A DNA stretch of 64,000 nucleotides from Jeotgalibacillus sp. R-1-5s-1 (lineage in GTDB: Bacteria; Bacillota; Bacilli; Bacillales; Jeotgalibacillaceae). The notes beneath the pieces are model-generated. The model was not told the DNA's origin and did no database searches. It saw only the letters and a program-made list of their open reading frames with translations. Both the position numbers and the translations under genes were made by a program. Where the stretch lies: assembly GCF_004405105.1 (NCBI RefSeq), contig NZ_SORW01000012.1:1-64000 (forward strand), in the 5' to 3' direction. Below, piece by piece: positions 45,347 through 53,473 of this stretch. The stretch's first letter is position 1, and each line of letters opens with the position of its first letter.

Positions 45347-45844
45347 TCAAAAACTCCATTTATAAACCAGCAGTTTCAAAGGCTTCCCGCCTATCTGAAT
45401 ATCCTCTTCACGGACGAATGAAGCGCCAGAGGATTCATAAAAATATTTAGAGGCGTTGTCATCCAATACTTCAACAAACGCAGAGTCATAGCCTTGTTCT
45501 TTAAAATGAAGGAACAGCCTTTGTTGAATTGCCTGTCCAATTCCCTGACGTTGATAGTCTTTTAGTAAATAGATAGCGGTCAGGTCTGCAGTCCGTTCTG
45601 TTTGGTTTTCCGGTCTTTTCCCACCGTCAGCAAATCCTACAATTTCTCCATGCTCGTTTTCCGCAACGAGTGTAAGATGGTTTTGTTGTTTTATATTTTT
45701 CTCCCACAGCTGTTCACGCTGTTCATATGATAATTTTTCAAGAAAGGTATCAGGTACAATACCTTTGTATGTTGTTCGCCAACTGTCCACGTGTACCCTG
45801 GCGATTCCCTTTATATCGTCCTCATTTGCCTCTCTGATTTTCAA
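45347..45844 (-). CDS. GNAT N-acetyltransferase
   Basis: 165 residues. Acetyl-CoA motif LTAIYLLKDYQRQGIGQAIQ, with AENEHGEIVGFADGG before it and KYFYESSGASFVREE after it. TTG start at 45844 with GGAG twelve bases upstream, so the start is not firm. Substrate unknown. Confidence 0.82.
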   Translation of the reverse strand: MKIREANEDDIKGIARVHVDSWRTTYKGIVPDTFLEKLSYEQREQLWEKNIKQQNHLTLVAENEHGEIVGFADGGKRPENQTERTADLTAIYLLKDYQRQGIGQAIQQRLFLHFKEQGYDSAFVEVLDDNASKYFYESSGASFVREEDIQIGGKPLKLLVYKWSF

Positions 45845-45887
45845 ATCACCTGATCGCTCCTTTCCAGTTTACAAGCATTTTCAAATG

Positions 45888-45914
45888 AAAAAAGCACAGG
45901 TATTTAGCCTGTGC
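45888..45914 (-). terminator. Terminator after the DUF4083-like gene
   Basis: GCACAGG / CCTGTGC stem with 7-nt loop and a minus-strand TTTTTT run. Confidence 0.85.
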
Positions 45915-45974
45915 CTGATTTTCTTCTATATGTACTCACGATAATCCTTCATTTATCGAAACAAATTCCTAAAT

Positions 45975-46148
45975 TCAGTCATTTCCAGTCTTTCTCTCTA
46001 ATTCCTCAAGCTTTTCCTCAATCCTGTTCAATTGACTCTTCCTGCCAAGCAAAGATTTTATCACCATTGCAATCGTCACAACCGTAAGAATTAGCAATAA
46101 CATCATAAAAAGCTGAAAAACAACATCTCCCGAACTAAACTCCGTCAT
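45975..46148 (-). CDS. Small single-span membrane protein (DUF4083-like)
   Basis: 57 residues: a short acidic start (TEFSSGDVVFQ), one hydrophobic segment (about 12-32) and a basic then coiled C-terminus (RKSQLNRIEEKLEELERKTG). The order, single span then RKxxQLNRIEEKL, fits the DUF4083 family of Bacillus; function unknown. ATG 46148 is seven bases after GAGGTG. Its terminator and H6 frame it, so it is a small unit on its own. Confidence 0.7.
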   Translation of the reverse strand: MTEFSSGDVVFQLFMMLLLILTVVTIAMVIKSLLGRKSQLNRIEEKLEELERKTGND

Positions 46149-46229
46149 TCTCTATCACCTCGACTTTAATTTTACTTTATGTAGAAATTGATTTTACTAT
46201 TCTACTTGATTGGAAGGAAAAAGTTTCAT

Positions 46230-46281
46230 GGGGACGGAGCGGATGTTCCTTTTTACTGAAAGGCACACCCGCTCCGTCCCC
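46230..46281. repeat. 52-bp palindrome H6
   Basis: Full-length but more diverged copy, 8 bp after the stop of the CXXC protein gene. Confidence 0.8.
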
Positions 46282-46289
46282 ATGTGTTT

Positions 46290-46592
46290 TCACCACAATG
46301 GTTCTTTCTCATTTGATAATTCAATCGAAAATGGCACAATGACCATGACGATCATGATAACTGGTATAGCAAGCATCAGATAAGGAATGCCGGCCAGGTC
46401 AAATAATGGCCGGCCAAGCACTACGCTTAGTAATGCGATGACGTATATAAGATTTGTCCGTTTTCCTGATTTTGAAGATATATATTGAGGTGTTCCACAA
46501 TAGGCGCATTTTGTTCCCTTGGCATACAAGAGTGCTTTTTTGATTGATGATCCAAACGTCCAGTTTTCTCCACACTTTTTACATGTCGGCAT
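46290..46592 (-). CDS. CXXC zinc-ribbon membrane protein (CXXC-20-CXXC family)
   Basis: 100 residues. The N-terminus has two CXXC pairs (CKKC at 4-7 and CAYC at 29-32), a zinc ribbon, followed by two hydrophobic segments (about 49-66 and 74-92). This is the layout of the cxxc_20_cxxc family of Bacillus, whose function is unknown. ATG 46592 follows GGAGAGGG; the frame upstream is the histidine kinase end. Palindrome H7 separates the two. Confidence 0.75.
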   Translation of the reverse strand: MPTCKKCGENWTFGSSIKKALLYAKGTKCAYCGTPQYISSKSGKRTNLIYVIALLSVVLGRPLFDLAGIPYLMLAIPVIMIVMVIVPFSIELSNEKEPLW

Positions 46593-46607
46593 TTTCCCTC
46601 TCCTTTT

Positions 46608-46647
46608 GGGGACAGATCCTTTAAAAAGGAACAGGCGCTCCGTCCCC
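46608..46647. repeat. Shortened palindrome H7 (40 bp)
   Basis: Same GGGGACAG...GCGCTCCGTCCCC ends but a 12-bp deletion in one arm. It overlaps the end of the histidine kinase gene and supplies its last codons and stop. Confidence 0.75.
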
Positions 46648-48402
46648 GTGTTTCCTTTCCTGATCTCCAGCCAACCTCTCACTTTTCGGCAGAAGCACAG
46701 TAACAGTCGTTCCCCATCCCTGTTTACTTTTCACGGTCATTTTACCTTCATAGTCTTTAATAAGTTTAAAGCAGATGGCGAGACCGATTCCGGTTCCTTT
46801 TTCTTTGTTTGTGAAGTATGGTTCACCAATGCGTGACATTCTTTTACGTGATATGCCTTTGCCGTTGTCAATGATTCTAATGCGCACGCATTCTTCAAAT
46901 GCATCGATTTTGATTTTGATACACCCATTGGTGGACAGTGCTTCAAGACTGTTTTTCACTGTATTGATCATGACCTGTTTAAAGTGTGATTTTTGCATCT
47001 TTGTAAAGGTGTGGTCCGGCAGTTTGTTTATGATGGAGATCTGTTTGTTTTGTTCATGGGCAACAGGTTCAAACAACAGTTTCACATTGGAGATCTCCTG
47101 CATAACATCAATTTTCAAATCATCCGGATTAGTTTGTGAAATCGCTGCTTCGGGTTTAGCCAGTAATAGCAGTTCTTTAAGCACTTCATCAATCCGGTCA
47201 ATTTCGTCAAGGATGATATGTTCGTGTTCACTGTTGATATTACGCTCACTTAACAGCTGGATGAATCCCCGCACTGTTGTTAAAGGGTTTCTGATTTCGT
47301 GTGCGATACTGGCTGCAAGCTCTCCTACTACTTTGGTTTTTTCGGTGGAAAGAAGAAGCTCTTCGTTTTCCTTCTGGTTCGTAAAATCCACACCATAAAA
47401 TAATGTATAATTTTCTTCATCGTTCAGCTCAAGATCTTTAAAGCCCCATTGAACAAAGTGAACCTCTCCTGTTGGACGCATGATGCGTTGCAGGGAGTTA
47501 TCTTCTATCATCAGCGCAAAGTCCTGTTTCAGTTTACTGAAATCCTTGCATAGCATGTCCTCTTTTTTTATAGACAAAAGGTGGCAAATTGAATCATTTA
47601 ATCGAATCATGTGGTGATCTTTATTCAGAACCACAAGATAATTCGGGTTAATGTTCATAATCGTTTCTAACAGGCTGCTCTGTTTAGACAATCTTGTATT
47701 GGCATCATTCAGCTTATTCGATTGCATTTCAAAGAACCCTAAAAATAATAATATGGCCACAAGAATGGAATTGAAGCTTGAGAAATACAGTGGCAGTACG
47801 CCGAAACCGCTGATAATTCCGTTCAAAAATACAAACACCGCACCAAAAGCAAGCTTTGTGTAAAAAACCTTGAAATAATGGTCATTGAGCTTGACGGTTA
47901 CGTTTAGTAAAAAGAATGTGTTGATAAACACAAGTAAAATGTTAATTAAAAAGGTTGAATTCAATGTTCCATAGATCGGAATAAGGTGCTGAGGAGCAAT
48001 ATCTGTCTCAGGAACAACCGTATATCCGGTTACACCAAGGTTTGTAAAATTCACAAGGTAAACAATGATACTGAAGCTCAGAAGAACATAAAAACCCGTG
48101 CGGTTAAAAAACCATTTGTAGCCTTTTACTTCCGGATTGTTCTTAACCAGGTAGTATCCAAAGTAATACATTAACGGCATGATCATAATCGGACCGATAC
48201 GAAACAGACGAAAAACGGTTCCGATAAGGGTTTCACTGAAAAATTCGTATGCATATAAGAAAGCAATATCAATCTGCCATAAACATAAGAACATTAAAAA
48301 TAATGATAATGCCTTCGTAACCTCAGTTTTTGAGTAGAAAGGCAAGGATGCGGCTACAATTGCCGGTATTAGCGAAATGGCGATTAATAATATAAATTCC
48401 AC
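46621..48402 (-). CDS. Orphan sensor histidine kinase (sporulation-kinase-like)
   Basis: 593 residues. About seven hydrophobic segments (residues 1-225), a PAS-like sensor region (245-345), a dimerisation/phospho-acceptor helix with H368 (AASIAHEIRNPL) and a catalytic ATPase domain (IIDNGKGISRKRM, GTGIGLAICFKL). No response regulator is near, so, like KinA-E of Bacillus, it may feed a phosphorelay. GTG start at 48402, seven bases after GGGAG. It begins 5 bp after the ketosynthase-like gene, so the two are co-transcribed. The last residues (GDGAPVPF) come from palindrome H7. Confidence 0.85.
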   Translation of the reverse strand: MEFILLIAISLIPAIVAASLPFYSKTEVTKALSLFLMFLCLWQIDIAFLYAYEFFSETLIGTVFRLFRIGPIMIMPLMYYFGYYLVKNNPEVKGYKWFFNRTGFYVLLSFSIIVYLVNFTNLGVTGYTVVPETDIAPQHLIPIYGTLNSTFLINILLVFINTFFLLNVTVKLNDHYFKVFYTKLAFGAVFVFLNGIISGFGVLPLYFSSFNSILVAILLFLGFFEMQSNKLNDANTRLSKQSSLLETIMNINPNYLVVLNKDHHMIRLNDSICHLLSIKKEDMLCKDFSKLKQDFALMIEDNSLQRIMRPTGEVHFVQWGFKDLELNDEENYTLFYGVDFTNQKENEELLLSTEKTKVVGELAASIAHEIRNPLTTVRGFIQLLSERNINSEHEHIILDEIDRIDEVLKELLLLAKPEAAISQTNPDDLKIDVMQEISNVKLLFEPVAHEQNKQISIINKLPDHTFTKMQKSHFKQVMINTVKNSLEALSTNGCIKIKIDAFEECVRIRIIDNGKGISRKRMSRIGEPYFTNKEKGTGIGLAICFKLIKDYEGKMTVKSKQGWGTTVTVLLPKSERLAGDQERKHGDGAPVPF

Positions 48403-48406
48403 GGTC

Positions 48407-49561
48407 TCACTCCCTTTTTATCACCATGCTGCTATTCGTTCCTCCGTATCCCTGGGAAGTGATTAATACATGATTGATAGGTTGATCTATTCGGTCCGTT
48501 ACAATATTAAGTGATTCTATTACCTGTTCATCACAGTTTACAGCAGGCGGAATAAATTGTTCGTTGATGCTGATCAGTGTCGATACAGCCTGAAACATGC
48601 CGGATGCTCCCATCGAGTGACCAACCATTCCTTTAATAGACGTGATAGGAATATCTCTTTCAGCAAATCGCTGCTGATAAATACTTTTTTCAATTGAATC
48701 ATTCTGTGTTATGCCTAATGCCTGACTGTTTATATAATTAGGATATCCTTCTGCCAGACACCGGTCAACTGCATATAACAATTGATTTCCATTTTTATCA
48801 GACTTATACGGAGATTTCGCATCCTGATTAGATATGCAGGCACCGATTTTCCCGTAAATACTTGCCTTACGCTTTAAAGCAAGGTCTTCATTTTCCAAAA
48901 TGAGCACACCTGCCCCTTCTGACATTGAAAAACCCGTTCCTTTAAAAGGACCTGGTTGTATAGCTGAATCATTATGTAACACATTCAGTTTTGAAAAGCT
49001 TTCAAGAATTAGGGACTCCAGTGTTGAATCCGTTGCCCCGGCAATCACACGGTCAGCCTGTCCTGACTCGATCATCATTTTCCCAAGCTCGATAGACTGT
49101 AAGCCCGAGGGACAGCTGTTAGTGAGGCAATAAGAAGGTCCATTTGCTTTAAACGCTGCACTGACTGCTGAAGCTAACGAATAGCTGTTCATATTTCCTA
49201 TATGAAACACAGACGTCTCCTGTTCCTGATTTCGAGCGAGTTGAATCGTCTCGTCAATTGCTCCACCCGACGTTCCAATGATCACAGCAGTTCGGCCGTC
49301 CTCGACGTCAAAGCCTGCCATATTGACAGCTTCATGACAAGCATGCAGTAAGAGTCTTGCTGCTTTTGGAAGCTTTTTAAACATGGAAGGAAACAAATTC
49401 ATCGATATCTCTTCATCTTTGACTCTTCCTGTATAAATTTCGAGACGCTTGAGCTTCTCCAGCTTTAAAACGACTGTTACATTTTTTAAAATTGTTGATA
49501 ATTGATTCACATTGTTAAATCCCGGTCCAATAATCCCTAATCCTGTTACGACTGTTGTCAT
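48407..49561 (-). CDS. Ketosynthase-like protein with altered active site
   Basis: 384 residues, FabF-type 3-oxoacyl-ACP synthase fold (VVTGLGIIGPG; AVIIGTSGGA; FSMSEGAGVLILE; VGHSMGASGM; SQGYGGTNSS). The nucleophile is kept (TNSCPSG, C150) and the second histidine (VGHSMG, H315), but the first, normally in NAHGTST, is replaced: NSQALGI, Gln at 280. It may lack normal condensation or act as a decarboxylase or scaffold. It stands alone except for the histidine kinase 5 bp downstream. MTTVV start at 49561 fits GGAGG spacing. Confidence 0.8.
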   Translation of the reverse strand: MTTVVTGLGIIGPGFNNVNQLSTILKNVTVVLKLEKLKRLEIYTGRVKDEEISMNLFPSMFKKLPKAARLLLHACHEAVNMAGFDVEDGRTAVIIGTSGGAIDETIQLARNQEQETSVFHIGNMNSYSLASAVSAAFKANGPSYCLTNSCPSGLQSIELGKMMIESGQADRVIAGATDSTLESLILESFSKLNVLHNDSAIQPGPFKGTGFSMSEGAGVLILENEDLALKRKASIYGKIGACISNQDAKSPYKSDKNGNQLLYAVDRCLAEGYPNYINSQALGITQNDSIEKSIYQQRFAERDIPITSIKGMVGHSMGASGMFQAVSTLISINEQFIPPAVNCDEQVIESLNIVTDRIDQPINHVLITSQGYGGTNSSMVIKRE

Positions 49562-49678
49562 CATAATCCTCCTGAAGTTAACCATCTAATAGACCTATTC
49601 TACTATTAAAATTGCATAATAAATACATATTTTACAAAAAGATATCGAGAATTATCATTTTATGAGATTTTGACGAAA

Positions 49679-49716
49679 AAAAAGCCTTCCCTGTACAAAA
49701 AGGAAAGGCTTTTCGA
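49679..49716 (-). terminator. Terminator after the 49746 nucleotidyltransferase
   Basis: AAAAGCCTTTCC / GGAAGGCTTTT stem and long minus-strand T-run. Confidence 0.85.
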
Positions 49717-49745
49717 CAATCTTTTCCCGGGAAATAACGAAAGAT

Positions 49746-50543
49746 TTAAAGTATTTCACCCTTGATTGTTTTTTTATAAATAGTGTTCAGATAATCGCAT
49801 GCAGCTTGTTGCGCTTTGTATCTGCGGACAATTTTTTCTTCATCAACTAACTGTAAATATAATTCCACAGCATGATTCAAGGCATTAAAACAGCTTTCCG
49901 CTTCAGGCTGTGCTACTGTTTTGTTCAGCTTGTCCAGATAACTTCCAGCATACTCCTCAATTCGCCGTACTCCCCTCGGAAGCTGGTTATTTTTCATTAG
50001 AATAAGAGGTCCCAAGACTCCTGTTCTTAAAAATGATAGGGATTCAATGATTTCATAGTATTCACCCCGACCTAATTTAAGAGAGCAATAGTGAATCCAG
50101 CCCCAGATCCGGTCTTCAATCCATTGTTGATCCGGATAAGGAAACGTGTAATTCGTTTTAGCGATAAGAGTTTGAATCTCGTTTCCACGCTCCCAGATGA
50201 TTTCAGGCTTTTCTATCCCATCTTTCACCTCTTGAAAATTCACAAATTTCAAGTCTACATGGATCAGAGGGTCTTCATATAGACAAATCAATAGTCTTGG
50301 TTCCCCAACATGCTCACCTGTAAATGAGGTTAACAGCGATCCAAATGTTCGAGCAATTTCTTTCCTGTTTTTCATAACTTCTTCCTGATAACGGTTTTGA
50401 TACACCAAAATTAAATCAAGATCACTGAACTCATCCATCTCTCCCGTCAGCAAGGAACCTGCCCCCAGCAGCCCTATAAAACGATCGTCTTTTTTAATCA
50501 ATCCTGTTATCCGGTTTAACATTTCTTCATGCATGGAAAACAT
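49746..50543 (-). CDS. Nucleotidyltransferase-domain protein
   Basis: 265 residues. N-terminal polymerase-beta-like motif GAGSLLTGEMDEFSDLDLIL (G-S then D-x-D) followed by a third aspartate (HVDLKF), then a helical C-terminal half. Related to aminoglycoside adenylyltransferase (aadK)-like and other Bacillus NT enzymes; substrate unknown. ATG 50543 follows GGAG by eight bases. Another NT gene (51389-52081) lies 1 kb away but shows only the motif in common. Confidence 0.75.
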   Translation of the reverse strand: MFSMHEEMLNRITGLIKKDDRFIGLLGAGSLLTGEMDEFSDLDLILVYQNRYQEEVMKNRKEIARTFGSLLTSFTGEHVGEPRLLICLYEDPLIHVDLKFVNFQEVKDGIEKPEIIWERGNEIQTLIAKTNYTFPYPDQQWIEDRIWGWIHYCSLKLGRGEYYEIIESLSFLRTGVLGPLILMKNNQLPRGVRRIEEYAGSYLDKLNKTVAQPEAESCFNALNHAVELYLQLVDEEKIVRRYKAQQAACDYLNTIYKKTIKGEIL

Positions 50544-50633
50544 GATGACCACTCCTCGTAATGTGACCTATAAAAATAGGTATTACGCCAATGTAGCATA
50601 TTTCCCAAATGAATTGTATATTTTCGTGATTAT

Positions 50634-51140
50634 TTATCCACCCATTAACGTTTTTCTCTTTTCAATTTCCCCTCTGATCCCCCAGTACAAAGTAATGATG
50701 CCAAATGCAAGTAACAGGATTGAATTCAGGTAATAGAATAGGACAGCTCCTGTTATAGATAATATCAATCCGATCCACAGAAGATTTTTCATCAGCCAGC
50801 GCTTTGCCTTCTCTTCTTTCGGACTCACTATTTCTTCTTCAGGATCCTTAAAAGCGTATAATGTAACGCAATATAAAAAGTGTGAAAACATAATGACAAA
50901 GGTTAATATAATTCCAGGTACAAAATCCACATACAAAGTGTATAAAAGCGCGACCAGGCCAGAAGAAAACAAGAGCTGCTCAACAACATGACGCTGTCTG
51001 ATGTTCCTCATTGCCAGAATGATGGATAGAATAAAAATAATATTGATAAAGTAAAACAACCATTCCCCAACCAATCCTGTCAGTTCAACGACTACATACA
51101 AGTAAACACAAACAATCCCTGCTAATATGACAGCCTTCAT
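50634..51140 (-). CDS. Integral membrane protein, unknown
   Basis: 168 residues with about five or six hydrophobic segments (MKAVILAGIVCVYLYVV; WLFYFINIIFILSIIL; the end ILLLAFGIITLYWGI) and an acidic loop (DPEEEIVSPKEEKAK). Not recognised. ATG 51140 is seven bases after GGGAGG. Single gene between two NT genes. Confidence 0.6.
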   Translation of the reverse strand: MKAVILAGIVCVYLYVVVELTGLVGEWLFYFINIIFILSIILAMRNIRQRHVVEQLLFSSGLVALLYTLYVDFVPGIILTFVIMFSHFLYCVTLYAFKDPEEEIVSPKEEKAKRWLMKNLLWIGLILSITGAVLFYYLNSILLLAFGIITLYWGIRGEIEKRKTLMGG

Positions 51141-51240
51141 CGCATTCCCTCCCACGTCTCTTTTTCCAATTATATCAAATCAAATCCGCCCTGCCAAAAT
51201 CACTCACTGAACATATCCTGTTATAAAGGTGGTGATATCA

Positions 51241-51339
51241 GTGAGCTACGGACATGGATATGGGTACGGCGGCGGCTTTGCGTTGATCGTTGTTTTGTTT
51301 ATTCTGTTGATTATTGTTGGAGCAGCCTATTTCAAGTAA
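51241..51339 (+). CDS. yjcZ: YjcZ-family sporulation protein
   Basis: A 32-residue protein: a Gly/Tyr-rich start ([12 protein letters not shown]) followed by one hydrophobic helix ending in AAYFK. This is the pattern of the YjcZ family of small sporulation-associated membrane proteins. GTG start with AGGTGG upstream. It lies alone between two minus-strand genes and is too short for ordinary gene callers. Supports a spore-forming host. Confidence 0.85.
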   Translation: MSYGHGYGYGGGFALIVVLFILLIIVGAAYFK

Positions 51340-51340
51340 A

Positions 51341-51388
51341 AACAAAAAGGTCAATCATCCGGTATAGATCCGGATGGTTGACCTTTTG
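51341..51388. terminator. Bidirectional terminator
   Basis: AAAAGGTCAATCATCCGG / CCGGATGGTTGACCTTTT with a 7-nt loop; serves yjcZ (plus) and the NT gene (minus). Confidence 0.9.
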
Positions 51389-52081
51389 TTATCCTGAATA
51401 TCCATCAAACAACCTGCCTCCGTAAGGAGCGAGCTGCTGATCAATAAATTGAATCAGACTGTTTTTATTTTGTATTTTAAAGTAGTCATTCAAACAGGTG
51501 TTTAAAGATTCACAGAGTGCAGGATCAAAAGCTTTAAGTGAACGGTAGACCCACTTTCCTTCTCCAGTCCAGCAACGATTCATTCTCAGGATAAAAAAGT
51601 GAAGCACTTCAATCAGTGAACAGACCGTAAAATCATTTTCCATACGATGTGATGATGCTTCAAGATCTGTCAGCATATCTGAAATCACGTATCGCAATTC
51701 ATCAACCCTGTAGGAAGGAAGTTCGTCCGGTCCTTCCATCAGCAGCTGCTTTCCTTTATCAATCAGATTTTGTGCCGTTGTTCCACCGCGAAGAATGATC
51801 CCTTCTGAACACATTCTGATGATTAACGGAATTCCCTGCTGTTTTTCTATATAAAACGTATAAGGTAGAGATTCACTTGAATACACAAAAACCTCTACCG
51901 GCTTCCCTTCAAAAAAAGCGGATTTCCTGTATGATTGTTTCGGATCCAGAATGAAGAGATCAAGATCTGAGGAAGCGGTCTGGTCTCCTCTGGCAAAGCT
52001 TCCGGATAATAAAGCCACTTCACAGTCAGGAAAATACGTCTCTACATATTTTTCAGCAATGGACAGTACTTGTGTCTCCAA
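51389..52081 (-). CDS. Nucleotidyltransferase-domain protein
   Basis: 230 residues. Polymerase-beta-like motif GSFARGDQTASSDLDLFILD (G-S, D-x-D) near residue 26; the rest is helical with FIDQQLAPYGGRLFDGY at the end. TTG start at 52081, eight bases after GAGGGG. Possible antibiotic nucleotidyltransferase or toxin/antitoxin-type MNT; no HEPN partner beside it. Confidence 0.75.
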   Translation of the reverse strand: METQVLSIAEKYVETYFPDCEVALLSGSFARGDQTASSDLDLFILDPKQSYRKSAFFEGKPVEVFVYSSESLPYTFYIEKQQGIPLIIRMCSEGIILRGGTTAQNLIDKGKQLLMEGPDELPSYRVDELRYVISDMLTDLEASSHRMENDFTVCSLIEVLHFFILRMNRCWTGEGKWVYRSLKAFDPALCESLNTCLNDYFKIQNKNSLIQFIDQQLAPYGGRLFDGYSG

Positions 52082-52307
52082 TGACGAATCCCCTCTCTAT
52101 TTCAGCATCACACATATTTTATGCAGGATCCCAAAAGGATAGAACAGGGCTTGTATCAGAAAATCGATTTGAAATAAAAGTAAATAACACATTAGTATTT
52201 TATTATTTATTTGTAAATTCACTTTTTTTAGAAGGTATTTCGCTTAAGATGGTGAAGAATGTCAGTGCCTGCTGGCAATCTAAAACATCTAAGGAGTTGT
52301 ACATCGA

Positions 52308-53414
52308 ATGAAAAAAGCTCTCTTGCTTGTACTCAGTCTTGTGCTTTTGATCGGAGGTCCAATCGTTTCAGCTGCGACCTTGTTAAGCGTTCAGGATGCC
52401 ATGACGAAAGCAAACGGAACAGATGTATCAGTTGGAGGATACATTGTGGGGGTTCCTGTTTCCACTTCAACCGTTCAGCAATCCGGATTTACCAGTGATT
52501 TCGCCCTGGCGTTAGCTGACGATCCAAATGAAACACAGAAAGCAGATATGATTTTCGTCAAGCTGGATTCTCAATATCGCAGTGAGTTTGGATTGATGAG
52601 TAATCCTTCCAATATGGGAGACTACATTCAGGTAAACGGTACACGTGATGACTATTTTGCACATGAAGGAATTGAATTTGTCACATCTATCACCCGTTCT
52701 GCAGCAGGTGAACCATCTCCGGATCCTGGTACTGGAAGCGGCTATTACGCAGATGCTGAAGGACTAACTGGTGCAGCATTAAAACAGGCACTACATAATA
52801 TTATTGATGACCATACTGAAATTTCTTATGCCAACGCGTGGGATGCGCTTCGCAATACAGACGAAGATCCTGCAAACCGTAACAACGTGATTCTTTTATA
52901 CACAGGTAAATCTATATCTAAATTTGAAAACGGGGGACTGGTTGACCAGTGGAACCGCGAGCACGTTTGGCCACAATCAAAAGGTGATTTCGGCACTACA
53001 ATGGGAACAGGAACGGATCTCCATGCTTTGCGCCCAACGGATGTAACTGTCAACTCTTCACGTCAAAACCTCGATTTTGACAACGGAGGAAGAATTCATC
53101 CTGAAGCACCGGACACATTCTATGATTCAGATTCATGGGAGCCGCGCGATGAAGTGAAAGGGGATATTGCCAGAATGGTATTTTACATGGCTGTTCGCTA
53201 CGAAGGAGATGCCGGTGAAGTAGACCTCGAAGTTCTCGACTCCGTCAACGTCGCAGGTCCATACCTTGGTAAACTTTCAACGTTGAAACAATGGCACGAG
53301 CAGGATCCGGTTGATGCCTTCGAGCGTAACCGTAACGAAACAATCTTCTCTGACTATCAAGGGAACCGTAACCCGTTTATTGATAATCCGGAGTATGTAG
53401 AAGCAATCTGGTAA
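52308..53414 (+). CDS. Secreted endonuclease I-family nuclease
   Basis: 368 residues. Signal peptide (residues 1-22, cut near SAA), an OB-like domain DUF6359 (about 25-130), a short Pro/Gly linker and an endonuclease I domain (about 145-368) with the beta-beta-alpha metal motif NREHVWPQS and DLHALRPTD. It probably degrades RNA/DNA outside the cell for nutrients, as B. subtilis Bsn or YhcR do. AAGGAG before the ATG. Palindrome H8 begins 7 bp after the stop. Confidence 0.88.
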   Translation: MKKALLLVLSLVLLIGGPIVSAATLLSVQDAMTKANGTDVSVGGYIVGVPVSTSTVQQSGFTSDFALALADDPNETQKADMIFVKLDSQYRSEFGLMSNPSNMGDYIQVNGTRDDYFAHEGIEFVTSITRSAAGEPSPDPGTGSGYYADAEGLTGAALKQALHNIIDDHTEISYANAWDALRNTDEDPANRNNVILLYTGKSISKFENGGLVDQWNREHVWPQSKGDFGTTMGTGTDLHALRPTDVTVNSSRQNLDFDNGGRIHPEAPDTFYDSDSWEPRDEVKGDIARMVFYMAVRYEGDAGEVDLEVLDSVNVAGPYLGKLSTLKQWHEQDPVDAFERNRNETIFSDYQGNRNPFIDNPEYVEAIW

Positions 53415-53421
53415 GAAACAG

Positions 53422-53473
53422 GGGGACGGAGCGGGTGTTCATTTTTCCAAAATGGATCACCCGCTCCGTCCCC
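53422..53473. repeat. 52-bp palindrome H8
   Basis: Full-length copy between the nuclease gene (stop 7 bp before) and the MFS gene, whose last codons and stop it encodes on the minus strand. Confidence 0.9.
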
